A stretch of DNA of 64,000 nt from Paragorgia papillata (GCA_035771165.1 JAWNZC010000368.1:1374001-1438000); one strand, 5' to 3'; positions 22,023 to 32,822 are shown, numbered from the stretch's first letter. Notes: generated from the letters alone by a model not told the origin. A program made the numbers and translations.

Positions 22023-22640
22023 GTTTAATCAAAAGGTTTTGCAGTAAAAATACTGAATTACACAATTGTTTCGTACATTAAATGAATATAAATATTTCCA
22101 TAATAATAATTAATTGTCTAGGATACTATTAATTAAAAGGCGATTTTACGAATATTTAATTGTAATAAACCTACTAAAGCGTTCAGTTAAAGTTCGTTGT
22201 GTGTTATTATTATATTCATTTCGGAGATAATAATCATGCCTATTTAAGGAGGGAGATGGCCTAATTATATTATAAAGTGGGTTACTTTTAGATGCTCTAG
22301 TCCGGGTTGAACTAAGCAACCTCCGACACGACTCCTCCCTACGAGTTTCCAAAGATTTGAGCTTTGAAACCTGCAATGCGTCACAGTAAGACATACCAGG
22401 ATAGATGATCTTGAGGGCCCTCTTTTGAATCGACTCCAAATGGGCGGACAAGTAATCAGGTAGGGCGGCCCAAACAGGGGATGCATACTCGAGTCTGGAG
22501 CGGATAACTGAGCAGTAGATGGTTACCAGATCACCAGGTTTTAGTCCTGCTTTGGTCAGTTGCCGGAGGGCATAAAGACGCGAATTAGCCTTCTTCAGGA
22601 TAAAATCTACGTGTACATTCCAGGAACTCCCAAGAGTTTA
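21948..22640 (-). mobile_element. LINE 3' fragment with (TTA)n tail
   Basis: The minus-strand frame around 22146-22500 has HLESIQKRALKIIYPG and DYYLRNEYN motifs, the same C-terminal region as the LINE at 18110-18400. Its 3' side ends in about 24 ATA/TAA units at 21948-22021. It is nested in the Harbinger-type element. Confidence 0.7.
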
Positions 22641-22895
22641 AAATGATGTACTCTTTCAACACTTTGCTCTTGGATGTATATAACTTGATCACACGGTACT
22701 CTATATTGAAGAAAGTTTATAAACATCTCTTTGCATCTCTTCGTTTACACGACGTATTTTTGGCGGAGCCGAAGCACGTCTAACTTTCTAACCGGCACTC
22801 CTGATCACGAATAGGGTCCTCTTAGTTGTTGAGCCATTGGAACAATTTTAAGCGTTAATAAACGTGAATAACAATATTCGCGGGTATTTTCAAAC

Positions 22896-23024
22896 ATGGC
22901 GGACGAAAACGCGATATATAAATTGGCTGTAGCTTGCTATCTTTACATTAAAAACAGCTCTTCTCCACGAATACCTGTTGACAAGATAAAAAACGCAGAT
23001 TTGACTTTATTGGAGCTGTCTTAG
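22896..23024 (+). pseudogene. Short frame in Harbinger-type element
   Basis: A 42-codon frame starts MADENAIYKLAVACYLYIK after a Kozak-like AACATGG. It may be the N-terminus of the element's transposase gene, cut off by the internal deletion, since it faces the Myb-like remnant and the two stop 7 bases apart. The family assignment is inferred from position only. Confidence 0.35.
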
Positions 23025-23031
23025 CTTGTTT

Positions 23032-23172
23032 TCATTTCTTAGTTGGTTTAACACGTATATGTAACGAAACTTGAATTGCATCGTCTGCCCACAAATGTAT
23101 CAGCGTTCTAGTTGCTTCATCTGACCATATTTCCCCCCTACTTTTAGTTTTAGACGACCTTGTAGACGCCAT
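23032..23172 (-). pseudogene. Myb/SANT-like DNA-binding domain remnant (Harbinger accessory gene)
   Basis: A 46-residue minus-strand frame begins MASTRSSKTKSRGEIW and continues SDEATRTLIHLWADD. The spaced Trp residues and TRTLIxLW pattern are those of the Myb/SANT-like (trihelix-type) domain in the second protein of Harbinger transposons, which helps bring the transposase to the ends. It stops soon after the second helix. The length is far below a working protein. Confidence 0.65.
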
Positions 23173-23569
23173 ATTGCCTTTGTTTTGAATAATGTGCACA
23201 TGCGTAAGTTGCTTTTGGTCCGCGGCGCCTAAATTTGGGCGAGCCGAGACTACCTATCAAGGCGGTCTCGGCACCCCTAACATTTTGGGTACGCGGACCG
23301 TTGTTGTACCCGTTTATAGTGACATTAATCAGGGTTGCCGTGCCAAAACAAATTGGTCCGCGGGCCGGAATTTAAGGGTGCCATACCAAAATCGCTTGTC
23401 GTGGGGCTTTCATGTCTTACCAGAACGGATAAATTACGCAATTAGCACAACAAGCCAGCCCGGTTAGGCGAGCTAGCCCTTCTCATGTAAACACAATTAA
23501 AATTATCTCGGCAACGCGGACTGGCTCGGGCACCCGGGACTGACTCGCCTCCATATAAACACCCCCTTA

Positions 23570-23953
23570 GGCCTGCACCAAACGTCGCGCAATAGACGAA
23601 TTTAATTGTTTGAATTTTATTGGACGAAACTGCGACGTATAACTCGATTAAATTCGACGCACGAATTAAATTCGTCTGAGTCAGACGGATAATGCGACGA
23701 TAATGCGTGTTCGAGTTACACGACGAATTATCGTCGCGTCGAATTAAATGTTTCTCTTCTGTCTGTGACAATTCGGCGCCATATTTTCAAAAAGTCATTT
23801 TCAGGCTACACGAGTCCAAGTAAAACCAATTAAATACGACTGAAATTCGACGTTTAACTCGACATCGCATTTACGTCGCATTACCGACGAAGTTAATTCG
23901 AATTAAATTCGTCTGAATTAAATTCGTCTATCGTGCGACGTTTAGCGCAGGCC
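23570..23953. mobile_element. TTA-flanked MITE rich in ACGAATT motifs
   Basis: The left end GGCCTGCACCAAACGTCGC pairs with GCGACGTTTAGCGCAGGCC at the right. TTA is on both sides (23567-23569 and 23954-23956), the left copy being shared with the neighbouring Harbinger-type element. The interior is dense in CGACG and GAATTAAATTCG palindromic words. Probably a non-autonomous PIF/Harbinger element. Confidence 0.75.
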
Positions 23954-23956
23954 TTA

Positions 23957-24140
23957 GAGAGATTTATTAATTATGTTAACAATTTCCACCCAGCGCTCAA
24001 ATTCACGTGGGAAATGAGCGCATTACCTTTGATCGATGCCAAAATGTCGAGGAACGACACACAGGTTTCGCTTATCTTATATAAGCCGACCGATTCACGT
24101 TACCTTTTATTTTCATCCTCTCATCCCAACGTCAACATCA
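23957..24140 (+). mobile_element. Penelope-like RT fragment, copy C
   Basis: A plus-strand frame contains RFINYVNNFHPALKFTWE and a LYKPTDSRYLLFSSSHPN motif, matching copy A at 380-560. It ends in unrelated sequence by 24140. It stands directly to the right of the TTA MITE. Confidence 0.7.
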
Positions 24141-24227
24141 ATATTAGCCAGATATTTATAAGTATACCATGACATGATGGATATTATTGATTAAATGTCC
24201 CCAAAAACCGAGGGAGGGTGTGTGAAG

Positions 24228-24530
24228 GATATTTTGTTTATTGTTTGTTTATTCTTCTATTTTGTTTATTGTTTCTTTATTGTTTCTTTATTTTGTTTAT
24301 TTGTTTATTTGTTTCTCTATTGTTTTTTATTTCTTTACTGTTGCTTTATTGTTTCTTTATTGTTGTTTAGTTTGTTTGTTTGTTTGTTTGTTTGTTTGTT
24401 ATATTTTGTTTGTTATATTTTGTTATTGTTACTTTATTGTTTCTTTTTTGTTCTTTATTGTTTATTTTGTTTATTTTGTTTATTTGTTTCTTTATTGCTT
24501 ATTTTGTTTATTGTTTCTTTATTATTGTTT
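24228..24530. repeat. TTTATTG/TTTG pyrimidine-rich low-complexity tract
   Basis: About 300 bases of TTTGTTTATTGTTTCTTTA-like repeats. The open frames through it (Phe/Leu/Tyr/Cys-rich) are artefacts. It serves as the polypyrimidine run just ahead of the acceptor at 24536. Confidence 0.85.
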
Positions 24531-24536
24531 GCAAAG

Positions 24537-24853
24537 CTGGTCAGCAAACGAACATTCCTGCTTTGGATCAGTCTATCAACAAGCTTCATTTGCTGACGAG
24601 ACAAAATATTTGCAAGAAAATGGACATAAGAGATGAAATTGGTGGAGATTTTCGAGAGCTTGCTGCTCATTTAGGAATGTCTGCTGACGACTTAGATCTC
24701 GTAGATCAAGAGCCAAGTCCAACGCATAAAGTATTGAGATGGGCTGCACGAAATCCTGTTAACACCATTAAAAAACTTCGAGTGATATTGTTGGATATGG
24801 GACGCATTGATTGCGTTAGAATAATTGATGAAGACCTTAAAGAGTGTTTATGA
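24537..24853 (+). CDS. Terminal exon with death domain 2
   Basis: The acceptor ATTGTTTGCAAAG precedes 24537. Read in phase 1 it encodes AGQQTNIPALDQSINKLHLL, then the death domain: EIGGDFRELAAHLGMSADDL, LDLVDQEPSPTHKVLRW with the conserved Trp, and LRVILLDMGRIDCVRIIDEDL, ending in TGA at 24851-24853. The frame is intact. It is joinable in phase to the linker donors at 12458 or 16463, so it could be the last exon of a separate gene or an alternative 3' exon of the upstream gene. The intervening LINE, Penelope-like and Harbinger insertions lengthened the intron. Confidence 0.78.
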
Positions 24854-26530
24854 AGAGGTAAGCCATTCCGATCACCTGACTTACACGTATATAGCCCCAG
24901 TTGTCTTTGTATTGTCTAAGATCTTGCACGTTTTAAATTAATAGGGGGCATGCAGGCACAACGAGATTTGGTGTTTGGAAATGATCGAACGTTCTGACTC
25001 CTGGTAAATCGTAGTTGAAACTGACGACTGGTAAATCGTAGTTGAAAAGTGTGGAATATGAGTGGGAAACTTGCATGGTGTATATTTAGCGTCAAAACCG
25101 CAATCACATGGACCCAAAGTGCATCACATGACTTGCAGAACTTGGGTACGTAGAACGTCGACTAATAAATATCTTGAAGTACTTTCAACAAGTGGTTTTA
25201 CTGTTGACGCGGATGGGGTTTTTTTGTTTGTTTTTTTATTTATAAAACTTTGCCGTATACATAAACAAATACATGCAATGGAAGACATGGCTGGGAAAAC
25301 ATCACAGCTCGGGAGAAAGATAATCCCCAGGGGCCATTTACAATGAGCCCGTACAAAAGTTCAACACGTACATTTACTTATAATAATAATAATCTTAAAC
25401 AATATTGAATATTTAACAATTATTCACCGAAGTGGAGGTGAATAGTGCTGGAACCTCCACTGAGCATATACCTCATAAATGAAATAACAAGTTCAACATT
25501 CTTATATTTTTCGGTATTTTATACAAGACACGGCCGCTAGCAACTTGGACACTTGGCGTACTCAATATTTGTCGATAAAACAGTTTTTACAACTTTTGAA
25601 TATATTAATGGCTAGAAAATTGTAAAGAAACATACCTGTGGACACTCTTCTACCTAATTTTGTTGACTTTTCTCGTTATTCTACTACACCAGCCTTGTTT
25701 ATAAACAAAATCTCCTGCTTCGGTAAACAAAGCAAAACTGTCCGCCATTTTGTTTTGCCCGCAGGTGAATAGTGCAGGATATCCCGAGCTAGAGGAACCA
25801 ATCAGATTGCTTGAAAAGCACTATTCACCTGCGAGGTATATGCTAAATTTGTATATACAAAAAAGAGATTGTTTATGAGAATGCATAATCTGAATTAAAA
25901 GTTGCTACCTGGAAATCAGTTCACTACAAAATTTACAGAATTGTAACTTTCTTATAGAATGACCTATAGTTTGAGAGATCTAAACCTCAATATAGGAAGT
26001 CAATTCCAAAATTTTACTCGTTCCAAAACAAATTTCTTAAAATTTTATTTTTTGGAATTCTGCACATCGCTAAATTATTTTTACGTGATCTTAATCTTCG
26101 TCAGTATATGAACAATTTATGACTTTATTACAATTAAGAAACGAAAATTAGAAAGATATAAAAGATTCCTCGAAGACCAAAAGGTCGTGTCCTACAACAA
26201 CATTACTGAGCATGCGCAAGTTTTGGTTCCAGTCTCTCCATACTGAGTGGGTCCCCGGGCCGGAGGTATATTAATCTCTTGAATACACAAGTTCCAACAG
26301 TTCTTATATGGGCGTATCTTCCCCTTCTTGACACAATAATTGTTTGTTAACAATAAATACAAGTTTTTGTTTTTAACAAGGCTCACGATTCAATGGTTCT
26401 CTAAAGGACACAGTTTGATGATAGGTCTCTTGATAATACCTTTCCTAATTTCAACGTTGCGGGCGAAACAATCAAAAATGACATTTTTGTAACACATCTG
26501 ACTGATGACATTTTTGCGATTTTTGAAATT
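24854..26530. other. Intergenic or intronic; one foldback element
   Basis: No exon recognised. A foldback at about 25414-25845 pairs 'GTGAATAGTGC' with 'GCACTATTCAC' and 'AGCATATACCTC' with 'GAGGTATATGCT'. 24961-25060 has a twice-repeated 'CTGGTAAATCGTAGTTGAAA'. The rest is AT-rich. Confidence 0.55.
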
Positions 26531-26609
26531 TTATGACCTTTAGTGTTCTTAAAAATTGCCTTTTAGAATGCAGGAAATCGCATTCTGAGACTCTAAATTA
26601 TTTTTTTTG

Positions 26610-26610
<1 letters not shown>

Positions 26611-26645
<35 letters not shown>
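26611..26645. repeat. Poly-G run of about 35 bases
   Basis: An unbroken G homopolymer. Similar C or G runs lie at 35212-35229, 42836-42850 and 47459-47474. Length is uncertain in any assembly. Confidence 0.85.
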
Positions 26646-26646
<1 letters not shown>

Positions 26647-26774
26647 ACGACCTACGAACCTCTAGAAGAGTCACTTTTAGTTTTAGCACCTCCCCCTCTC
26701 TCTAAAAAACCGCTCTGCGACGGCTGCTGCAACTCCAGACAGTGGATCAAGCAGAGTTGTGAAGGTTTTTAAAA

Positions 26775-27131
26775 TTGCCAGGATGTTGTAAAGATATGCT
26801 ATCACAACACAGCCGAGATATGCTTCATTGGAAAGCAATGGACAAAGCGAGGATACGCACAGACAATGATTACCATTCAGGCGTCAAACAGAAGTTCTAC
26901 CAAGATCGTATTTGGTTTAAGATCAAAGTGAAGGAATGTACTGAAGGAACAGAAGATATCAGTTGTACACGACAGTACTGTAGAATCCAATGCCAAATCA
27001 AGTGGAACACCAGTGGAGACGCGAGAACCACATCCTCAAACGCAGACCAAGATGGAGTAAATATTCCTCAACCGAGAAAATTGATAAGAAAACGGACAGA
27101 TTGCTCAAATCTTGTTAAAAGAACGTTGTAA
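26775..27131 (+). pseudogene. Degenerate Ty3/Gypsy-type pol C-terminal remnant
   Basis: One frame has VKQKFYQDR at about 26885 and another frame, near 27005, reads HQWRRENHILKRRP, resembling the end of Gypsy-type integrases (a small beta domain followed by an Arg-rich tail). The two pieces are in different frames and no LTR or upstream pol is visible. The call rests on short motifs, so it is tentative. Confidence 0.4.
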
Positions 27132-27218
27132 TTGCACTGCTAGTTTAGACCTCCTATCTCCTCGTGCATGAGTTCATTGTTGAGTTTCATGTCCATGAAC
27201 AGAACTGATTATTGCTTT

Positions 27219-27533
27219 TTATTATATAAAATAGAGTGTTTTATTGATTTTCCCGCCACTAATAAAAGTGATAATCTCACATGTGCGATTATTTATGATA
27301 ATCGCACATGTGACGATTATCGCTGAATCGGCATTATGGTTTAATGCAAGTTTTGCAAGGCAATAGGACAATTTTTTTATATAATAAACAGAACAATACA
27401 TGGAAATATGAAATTTATTTCTCGTGTTGAACAGGATATGTGACTCGTTCGCTTCGCTCACTCGTGAGATATCCTGGTCAACACTCGAAATAAATTTCAT
27501 GTTTCCGCACATCCATGTATTATTCTCTATATA
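27219..27533. mobile_element. 315-bp MITE-like element, copy 1
   Basis: Nearly identical to 50989-51309. It contains a hairpin pairing 'CACATGTGCGATTAT' with 'ATAATCGCACATGTG', and the CpG-containing 'TCGTTCGCTTCGCTCACTCG' segment. Both copies start near TTATATAAAATAGAGTG and end near ATTCTCTATATA. No protein. Confidence 0.85.
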
Positions 27534-27721
27534 TTCCGATAAAACACATGTTAATAGCAGACCATTGTTTTATATGGGTATATGCTTTTATACTAATCTC
27601 CAACTACTGGTTAACAGGTGTGCTTGGATGGTGAGTGTTGGCGATTGAAAAGATAGAGCTTTAGTATTAGTAAATGTACACATGCACTTCACTGACCCAT
27701 GTTGTCTTTCCTTAATTTTAG

Positions 27722-27809
27722 AGAAAGTACGTTTAAATGAAACAAGTGGAAGGAAGTGAGTCAAATACTAGCAGCAAGGTGGTGGAATCTGGCTCAGGAA
27801 ATGTTCCAG
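27722..27809 (+). pseudogene. Linker exon of death-domain cassette 3
   Basis: The acceptor TTCCTTAATTTTAG precedes 27722 and the donor TTCCAG|GTACAT follows 27809 in phase 1. The frame that fits the donor reads KQVEGSESNTSSKVVESGSG, a polar linker like that at 12354, but TAA lies in frame at 27734-27736, directly before an ATG (27737). Either the exon starts translation there or cassette 3 is broken. Confidence 0.55.
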
Positions 27810-27819
27810 GTACATCTGT

Positions 27820-29090
27820 TTTAAGAAACTTTAAGACGACTTTTCTTTTTAGCTAAGAAGACGTAATTGCACATACTGTAAGATTTTTAACTTTTGCATT
27901 AATCTATAAAATGGCGTTGGGTGCAGTGTTTATTTTTGACAATGGTGGTCAAAAGTGTAACTCCACCACAGAGAAAAGTCAATCTTGCTTACTATTCAAA
28001 TAAATAACAATTATCAAAGTGAACAATCTTACACACCAATGCAATACCGGAGTACTGCGTTCGACTGTTTTGAATTCTTTGAAATCGAGGCTAGTAGATA
28101 TTAGTTAGGCTAACATCAAGTGAGGATTGCGTGAATTATCCTAAGCTGTTATCAGTAGCGTGCTGTGTCTTCGTTCATTAGAGGAGGCTAAGAGTAAATT
28201 TGGCGACCCATTGTTCTGAAAATTTGTGCGTCTAGATGCTATAGGTATCGCAGATATAGAGTGCCTGCTACTGTGACGACACATTTCCAAGGGGTATTTG
28301 GGGTCTCTGATACAGCATTTCCCGCATTTTGAGGTACGTTTTGAGCAAAATATAAAGGTATAAATGCCATGTTACGTGTTGTACTCGCCCATGTCACACG
28401 TCAATTTTTTCTCGCAACTTGCGTGGCACAAGAGATGTTGCGAGTTGCAAATGATAATCCAACATGGCAAACAACAGAAAAGCGTTCGTAATTCTCTTCT
28501 TAACAATGGAATTGGAAGATAAACAACAATCAAAACGAGAAAAGTCGAAGAAAGCTTTGGTAACTTGATTTATTATTTCCAGCTTCATCTGGGATTAACT
28601 TTCCAGCGTCCGCCATCTTTTGAAAATCGTCTTGTAAACACAAGTTGCAGTCACGACTTTTTGTTAAACGTAATTTTGCTGGTGCAACTTGTAGAAATTT
28701 GTTGCCAAAGTAGATACCAAACCAACTTTTCGTGCAACTTGGAAATCTGAAATACCGGTTGCACGAGAACTTCTCCTACGGGACCGCCCATACTCCGAAG
28801 GATTTTGCATACTAAACTAAATTGCTAATTTATTACACCCAGTATTTCTGGGTGCTGTAACCAGCCGATACCACTTTCCCCCCTCCCAATTTCAAAAAGG
28901 CCCTGGGAACAAGGTTGGAGATTTTTGTTTTTGACAAACGTTTTGGCGTCATTTTGTTCAGTGTTTGGCGCCTTCTTCGCGTTTTTTTCGTCCTGTAAAG
29001 ATCTTCAAAGGGGGGCCATGTTCCCCCGTTCCCCCTCCTGAGGATGAAATTTGCATTTCTTCACTTTTGAAGAAATTGTAGGGAGACATC
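27820..29090. other. Intron between cassette-3 exons, no gene seen
   Basis: AT-rich. A segment at 28400-28770 pairs 'CAAGTTGCAC' words with their inverses, suggesting an old foldback. No exon supported. Confidence 0.5.
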
Positions 29091-29094
29091 TTAA

Positions 29095-29718
29095 GGTGGC
29101 TCCATACAGTTTCTTAAAAAATGGAAAATAGAAGTTTGAGAGTCCAAAACACGTGATTAAACAATTTGGAAAAAGAATAAAACTAAATGTTATGCATAGT
29201 TAAACAGTCTGACAATCAAAAACTGTTACCAAATAAATAGCAACAGTTGTTGCTATGGCAACATTGGTGTTTCAAAATGGCTGCCAATTACCCTTCAAAC
29301 TAATTTAATTCGAAAAAAACTTTGGGGACCCCCAATTTTTTCTTCATTAAAACTTTCCTTGATGTATGAGTAATTAATAGGCCAAATTTAAAAATTTAAA
29401 AATTTGTTCTAGAGATTCTTTTAAAAATCGACCTAATGATTACTCGTACGTCAAGAAAAGTTTTAATGGGAAAAAAATTGGGGGTCACCAAAGTTTTTTT
29501 CGAATTAAATTAGTTTGAAGGGTAATTGGCAGCCATTTTGAAACGTCATTGTTGCCATAGCAACAACTGTTGCTATTTATTTGGTAACAGTTTTTGATTG
29601 TCAGACTGTTTAATTATGCATAACATTTAGTTTTATTATTTTTCGGAATTGTTTATGCACGTGTTTTGGACTCTCATACTTGTATTTTCCATTTTTCAAG
29701 AAACCGTGTGGAGCCACC
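29095..29718. mobile_element. TTAA-flanked foldback element, near-perfect arms
   Basis: It begins GGTGGCTCCATACAG and ends with the inverse CTGTGTGGAGCCACC-like sequence. TTAA stands at 29091-29094 and 29719-29722. Arms of about 280 bases pair almost completely, including 'CAACAGTTGTTGCTATGG'. It lies 50 bases before death-domain exon 3. Confidence 0.9.
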
Positions 29719-29768
29719 TTAAATCAGCTTCTGTTAATGTTGAATTGTTTTGCATCTGATTTTGATAG

Positions 29769-30026
29769 ATATTCTGCAGTCACCAGAGATCGTTCGAATA
29801 TCCCAGAGGATTGCTTCCAAATGGGTTGATGTAACTTTGCTGACGGGTCAGTTTGAGCCGCACGAGATTGAAAATATACGTAACTGCAGATATGATGAAG
29901 ACGCATCTATAAAGGCTCGGCACCATGCTTGTGCTTTACCATACCAGGAACGGAAGCAGGAGAGAGTTAAGTAATGTCATTAGAGAAGTTCTTGCCTCAG
30001 AAAGTTATTTTTGGACATTTTATTGA
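29769..30026 (+). pseudogene. Terminal exon with death domain 3, frameshifted
   Basis: The acceptor GATTTTGATAG precedes 29769. Read in phase 1 it gives ILQSPEIVRISQRIASKW and LLTGQFEPHEIENIRN, a death-domain N-terminal half with the Trp of helix 1. After ASIKARH an extra C (within 29923-29924) shifts the frame, giving a stop at 29972. Beyond that point another frame keeps the expected helix pattern (LYHTRNGSRREL) to a TGA at 30024-30026. It is a recent lesion or a one-base assembly error. Confidence 0.72.
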
Positions 30027-30052
30027 TGCCAACTAACTCATGGATATTTATT

Positions 30053-30645
30053 CAAGATAAGTTTTGTGGAAACACCAGGTGTAAACCATGTGTTTTTTGT
30101 GTGCTTGCGTGATTTAATTGGTCATTAGTAGTTTATAAATTACGTAATACCATGATCGCCTCAGGCTGTTTTGTTCTCCGAGGGAATGTAAACCTCGTAT
30201 TTCCCTCATTGCTCATGCAAGAGGGAAATTTTTCCTTTGTCTTCTAATTTTCCCGTGCATGTTGATGAGGGAAAATTAAAAGACAAAGAAATCCTTTGTC
30301 TTCTTCTAAATTTCCCGCTTGCTTATATTTTCCCTCATCAACATCCACGGGAAAATTAGATGCAACTTCCTGTCGCTAAGATTACAAACTAATACCATGA
30401 CTTTTCGGGAAATTAGCGATTAAATTTCCCCTTTGCCTCGGGAAGATTTTTCAAATCTTCGGGAAGATTTTTCAAATCTTCCCTCGACTGCGGGGAAATT
30501 TAATCGCTAATTTCCCTCAAGTCATCGTATTAGTTATAATTAACCAACAATTTGTTGTTATATTGCTGTGATGAAGGCGTGAGTCAACAGGCTGAAAGCT
30601 TAGCAAATAAATATTACACGTGGTGTTTCCACAAAACTTATCTTG
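30053..30645. mobile_element. Foldback element with TTTCCCTC-rich arms
   Basis: CAAGATAAGTTTTGTGG at the left pairs with CCACAAAACTTATCTTG at the right. Internal inverted pairs include 'GTTGATGAGGGAAAAT' with 'ATTTTCCCTCATCAAC', and the motif 'GGGAAGATTTTTCAAATC' twice in tandem. It begins 27 bases after the end of death-domain exon 3. Confidence 0.75.
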
Positions 30646-30647
30646 AA

Positions 30648-30948
30648 CAGGGCCGCCGATAGAAATTGTGGGGCCCGGGGCAAATTATCGTTTTGGGGCC
30701 CCTGATGACGTGACATGGGTCGATTTGGGGGGCCCGAAGACGTCACACGTCATAAGGTCGTGTCTACGTGTTCTCAATTGGTCCTCTGGATTGGCTAAAA
30801 ATGAAGTTAGTGTTACTGATCTTTTACGCTTTCTGGGCCTCATGTTTTCTTACGTCAAAAACTCATCTAAAAAAAATTAGGGACCCCTTCTCAAGTTGGG
30901 CCCCCGGGGAAACTCCCCCCCCCCCTCCCTCCTCTCTCGGCCGCCCTG
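30648..30948. mobile_element. hAT-like MITE with 8-bp ATCTTGAA target duplication
   Basis: CAGGGCCGCCGATAGA at the left pairs with TCTCGGCCGCCCTG at the right. ATCTTGAA is duplicated exactly at 30640-30647 and 30949-30956. An 8-bp duplication and CAG...CTG ends are hAT marks. It landed in the right end of the foldback at 30053-30645. GC-rich interior with GGGGCCC runs. Confidence 0.88.
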
Positions 30949-31187
30949 ATCTTGAATACTAATATTGCCATGCAAACTTTCAAAGCATTAATCATGGATA
31001 TTTGTCGCTTATTCTGTTTTTATTATATAAGTACTGAGATTTCCGTGCGAATAACGAAAGAGAGAAATCTCGTACGTTTCAGATTTCCACGGCTTTCATT
31101 TGCTGTACGATATTTCTTCCAGTAGAAAAGTTTTCTGGTTGGTTATTACGATCTTTCCCATTAGTAAAGTACATCGTATAAGCGTTC

Positions 31188-31484
31188 TTATTATAAGGTG
31201 TTACTCCTAGTGACGGACCATACCGAACATATAGAGAAAACTCTACTTGGCCCGACTGGGATTCGAACCCGCGACCTGCAGTTAACTAGTCCGCTGCTCT
31301 ACCGTACCGACTGAGCTACAAGTCAAGTTCCGGGCACGACCACCAGCTCCCAACTTGACCTGTAGCTCAGTTGGTAGAGCATCGGACTAGTAAACCGAAG
31401 GTCGCGTGTTGGAATCCCAGCTGGGCCAAGTAGAGTTTTCTCTACTTGTCCAGTATGGTTCGTCACTCGGAGTAACACCTTATT
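31188..31484. repeat. Head-to-head inverted tRNA-like SINE pair
   Basis: The two arms (31188-31326, 31351-31484) are near-complete inverses around a 25-base spacer. Each carries a tRNA-like head (31249-31325 minus, 31354-31428 plus) with A-box 'TAGCTCAGTTGGTAGAG' and B-box 'GGATTCGAACCC' or a decayed form. The anticodon arm reads CTAGTAA on the minus copy, which would be anticodon AGU (Thr). The shared tail 'AAGTAGAGTTTTCTCTACTT' is not tRNA, so these are SINEs, not tRNA genes. Confidence 0.8.
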
Positions 31485-31489
31485 ATTAT

Positions 31490-32340
31490 TCTCCTCCCGA
31501 GTTCACTGTTTTCTGTTTCAATGTAGTCTCAGCAACGCTTTTACTACGTCTGTCAAATATGGCGGCAAACTCACTTGTCAAAAATTTATAGTAATAATAA
31601 CAACAAAAATAGAAATTTTCAATTTATGACGTTCCGATTAATAAATATACTTGGTGATGTAATCCAAGCAATATGAGCGATTCTTATCAACAACAACCTC
31701 GATAATTTCGACAAAAAATATTGTTATCCGCTATCTTGGAAGATTGTTTGATATGCATCTGACGTCACTGGGTAAAGCAAAATCTTTAGTTAGTTACCCC
31801 AATACGCATGCATGTCTGAAGTTCACTTTTACTGAATATCGTTATCATATCATTGCACTACAACACTTTCAAAAGCATGGAAAGCACTCGGCTATCAGCA
31901 AACTGTAATTGTATAATATCTAAACCCAGCTTGTGACGTTACTAATTTTAAAGTTAATTAGGCACAATATTGAAACAAGATGGCGGATGATACGAATGTG
32001 CTTTGCCAGAATTAGTAATGTTGTTATAAAAAAAATATTCTAGTTACTTGTATTACCTTAGTATATTTATTATGGTAACCAATGAGGAACCAGGCGGAAA
32101 ACATAAACGTAATAAAAATATTAATGCCCAGCATAAAACACGAAATATAGTCATGTTAATATGAATAATATTTATTAAAGAGTAGAACTAACCTTTCGTC
32201 GCATCGCGCAACATGACAACAGTGACAACAGGTGGGCAATTTGTCTGCACATGCGCGAAATCAAGAATGCGTGGATTTCGCGTGGGTTCGTGAAAAGCTC
32301 AGTCTTCAAACCCACTATATTCTGCTTGGGCCGACCATGG
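31490..32340. other. No gene seen; repeat related to 39610-39850
   Basis: 32060-32215 and 32880-32945 match 39610-39850 in inverse orientation, including 'ATATTTCTAAATTATTTAT'-like and 'TTTCGTCGCATCGCGCAAC' stretches. The latter resembles the 3' end of another Penelope-like family, but no coding part is found. Confidence 0.5.
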
Positions 32341-32822
32341 GTCATCGTGAGCGGTTTTTGAACGTGTCGCCCATTTTTCTCAAAGATAAGTTTGACTCAG
32401 AAAAACAGATAAAAATAAACTGCCTTAAAGGTATTTTGAAAGTAATGCGAACGGCTAGATTTTTTGCTATCCTACGTCAAAGAGGAAGGCTAATTGCTGT
32501 TTTCGTTGAAAACAGTAATTCGATCAACTCGTGTTCGCAAGAAAAGCTCTGAAATGAATATGTAAAGCACATTTTGGGAACATAAAAGTATGAGCTAAAA
32601 TATCTGAACTAAATATCGATCCTGTGAGGTCGAACAGAAAGGACTCGAGGAGTTGAAATCAATTTTCTTTGAGATCATCTTCGTAAAATGCCGTACTTCC
32701 GCTGCTCCGATTACGAACCTTTTCAGCTTCAACGAAAAACACCAAGTCGAACAGCAAATTGCTGGATGGACAAGCTTGGAAGGCATATTAAAAATGAAGA
32801 AAAGCTCAGAGAACTCGCTGCA
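32341..32822 (+). repeat. Duplicated segment without LINE (empty site)
   Basis: Partner of 16681-16822 plus 18847-19206. The continuous 'CGTCAAAGAGGAAGGCTAA' here marks the site where the LINE sits in the other copy. Open frames across it have no recognisable domain. Confidence 0.78.

Larger units (their letters stand above)
21305..23566. mobile_element. PIF/Harbinger-type element, internally deleted, TTA target duplication
   Basis: The ends are inverted repeats of about 60 bases beginning GGAGGTGTTTATATGGAGGC at the left and pairing with GCCTCCATATAAACACCCCC at the right. TTA flanks both sides (21302-21304, 23567-23569), fitting the 3-bp TWA duplication of PIF/Harbinger. Inside are a Myb/SANT-like coding remnant and a short facing frame. 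A LINE fragment and another MITE are nested within. No complete transposase remains. Confidence 0.8.

Noticed and set aside
31249..31428. A pair of tRNA genes (Thr-like anticodon)
   Set aside because: The stems are imperfect, the B-box of the plus copy is damaged, and both continue into a shared non-tRNA tail. SINEs fit better.
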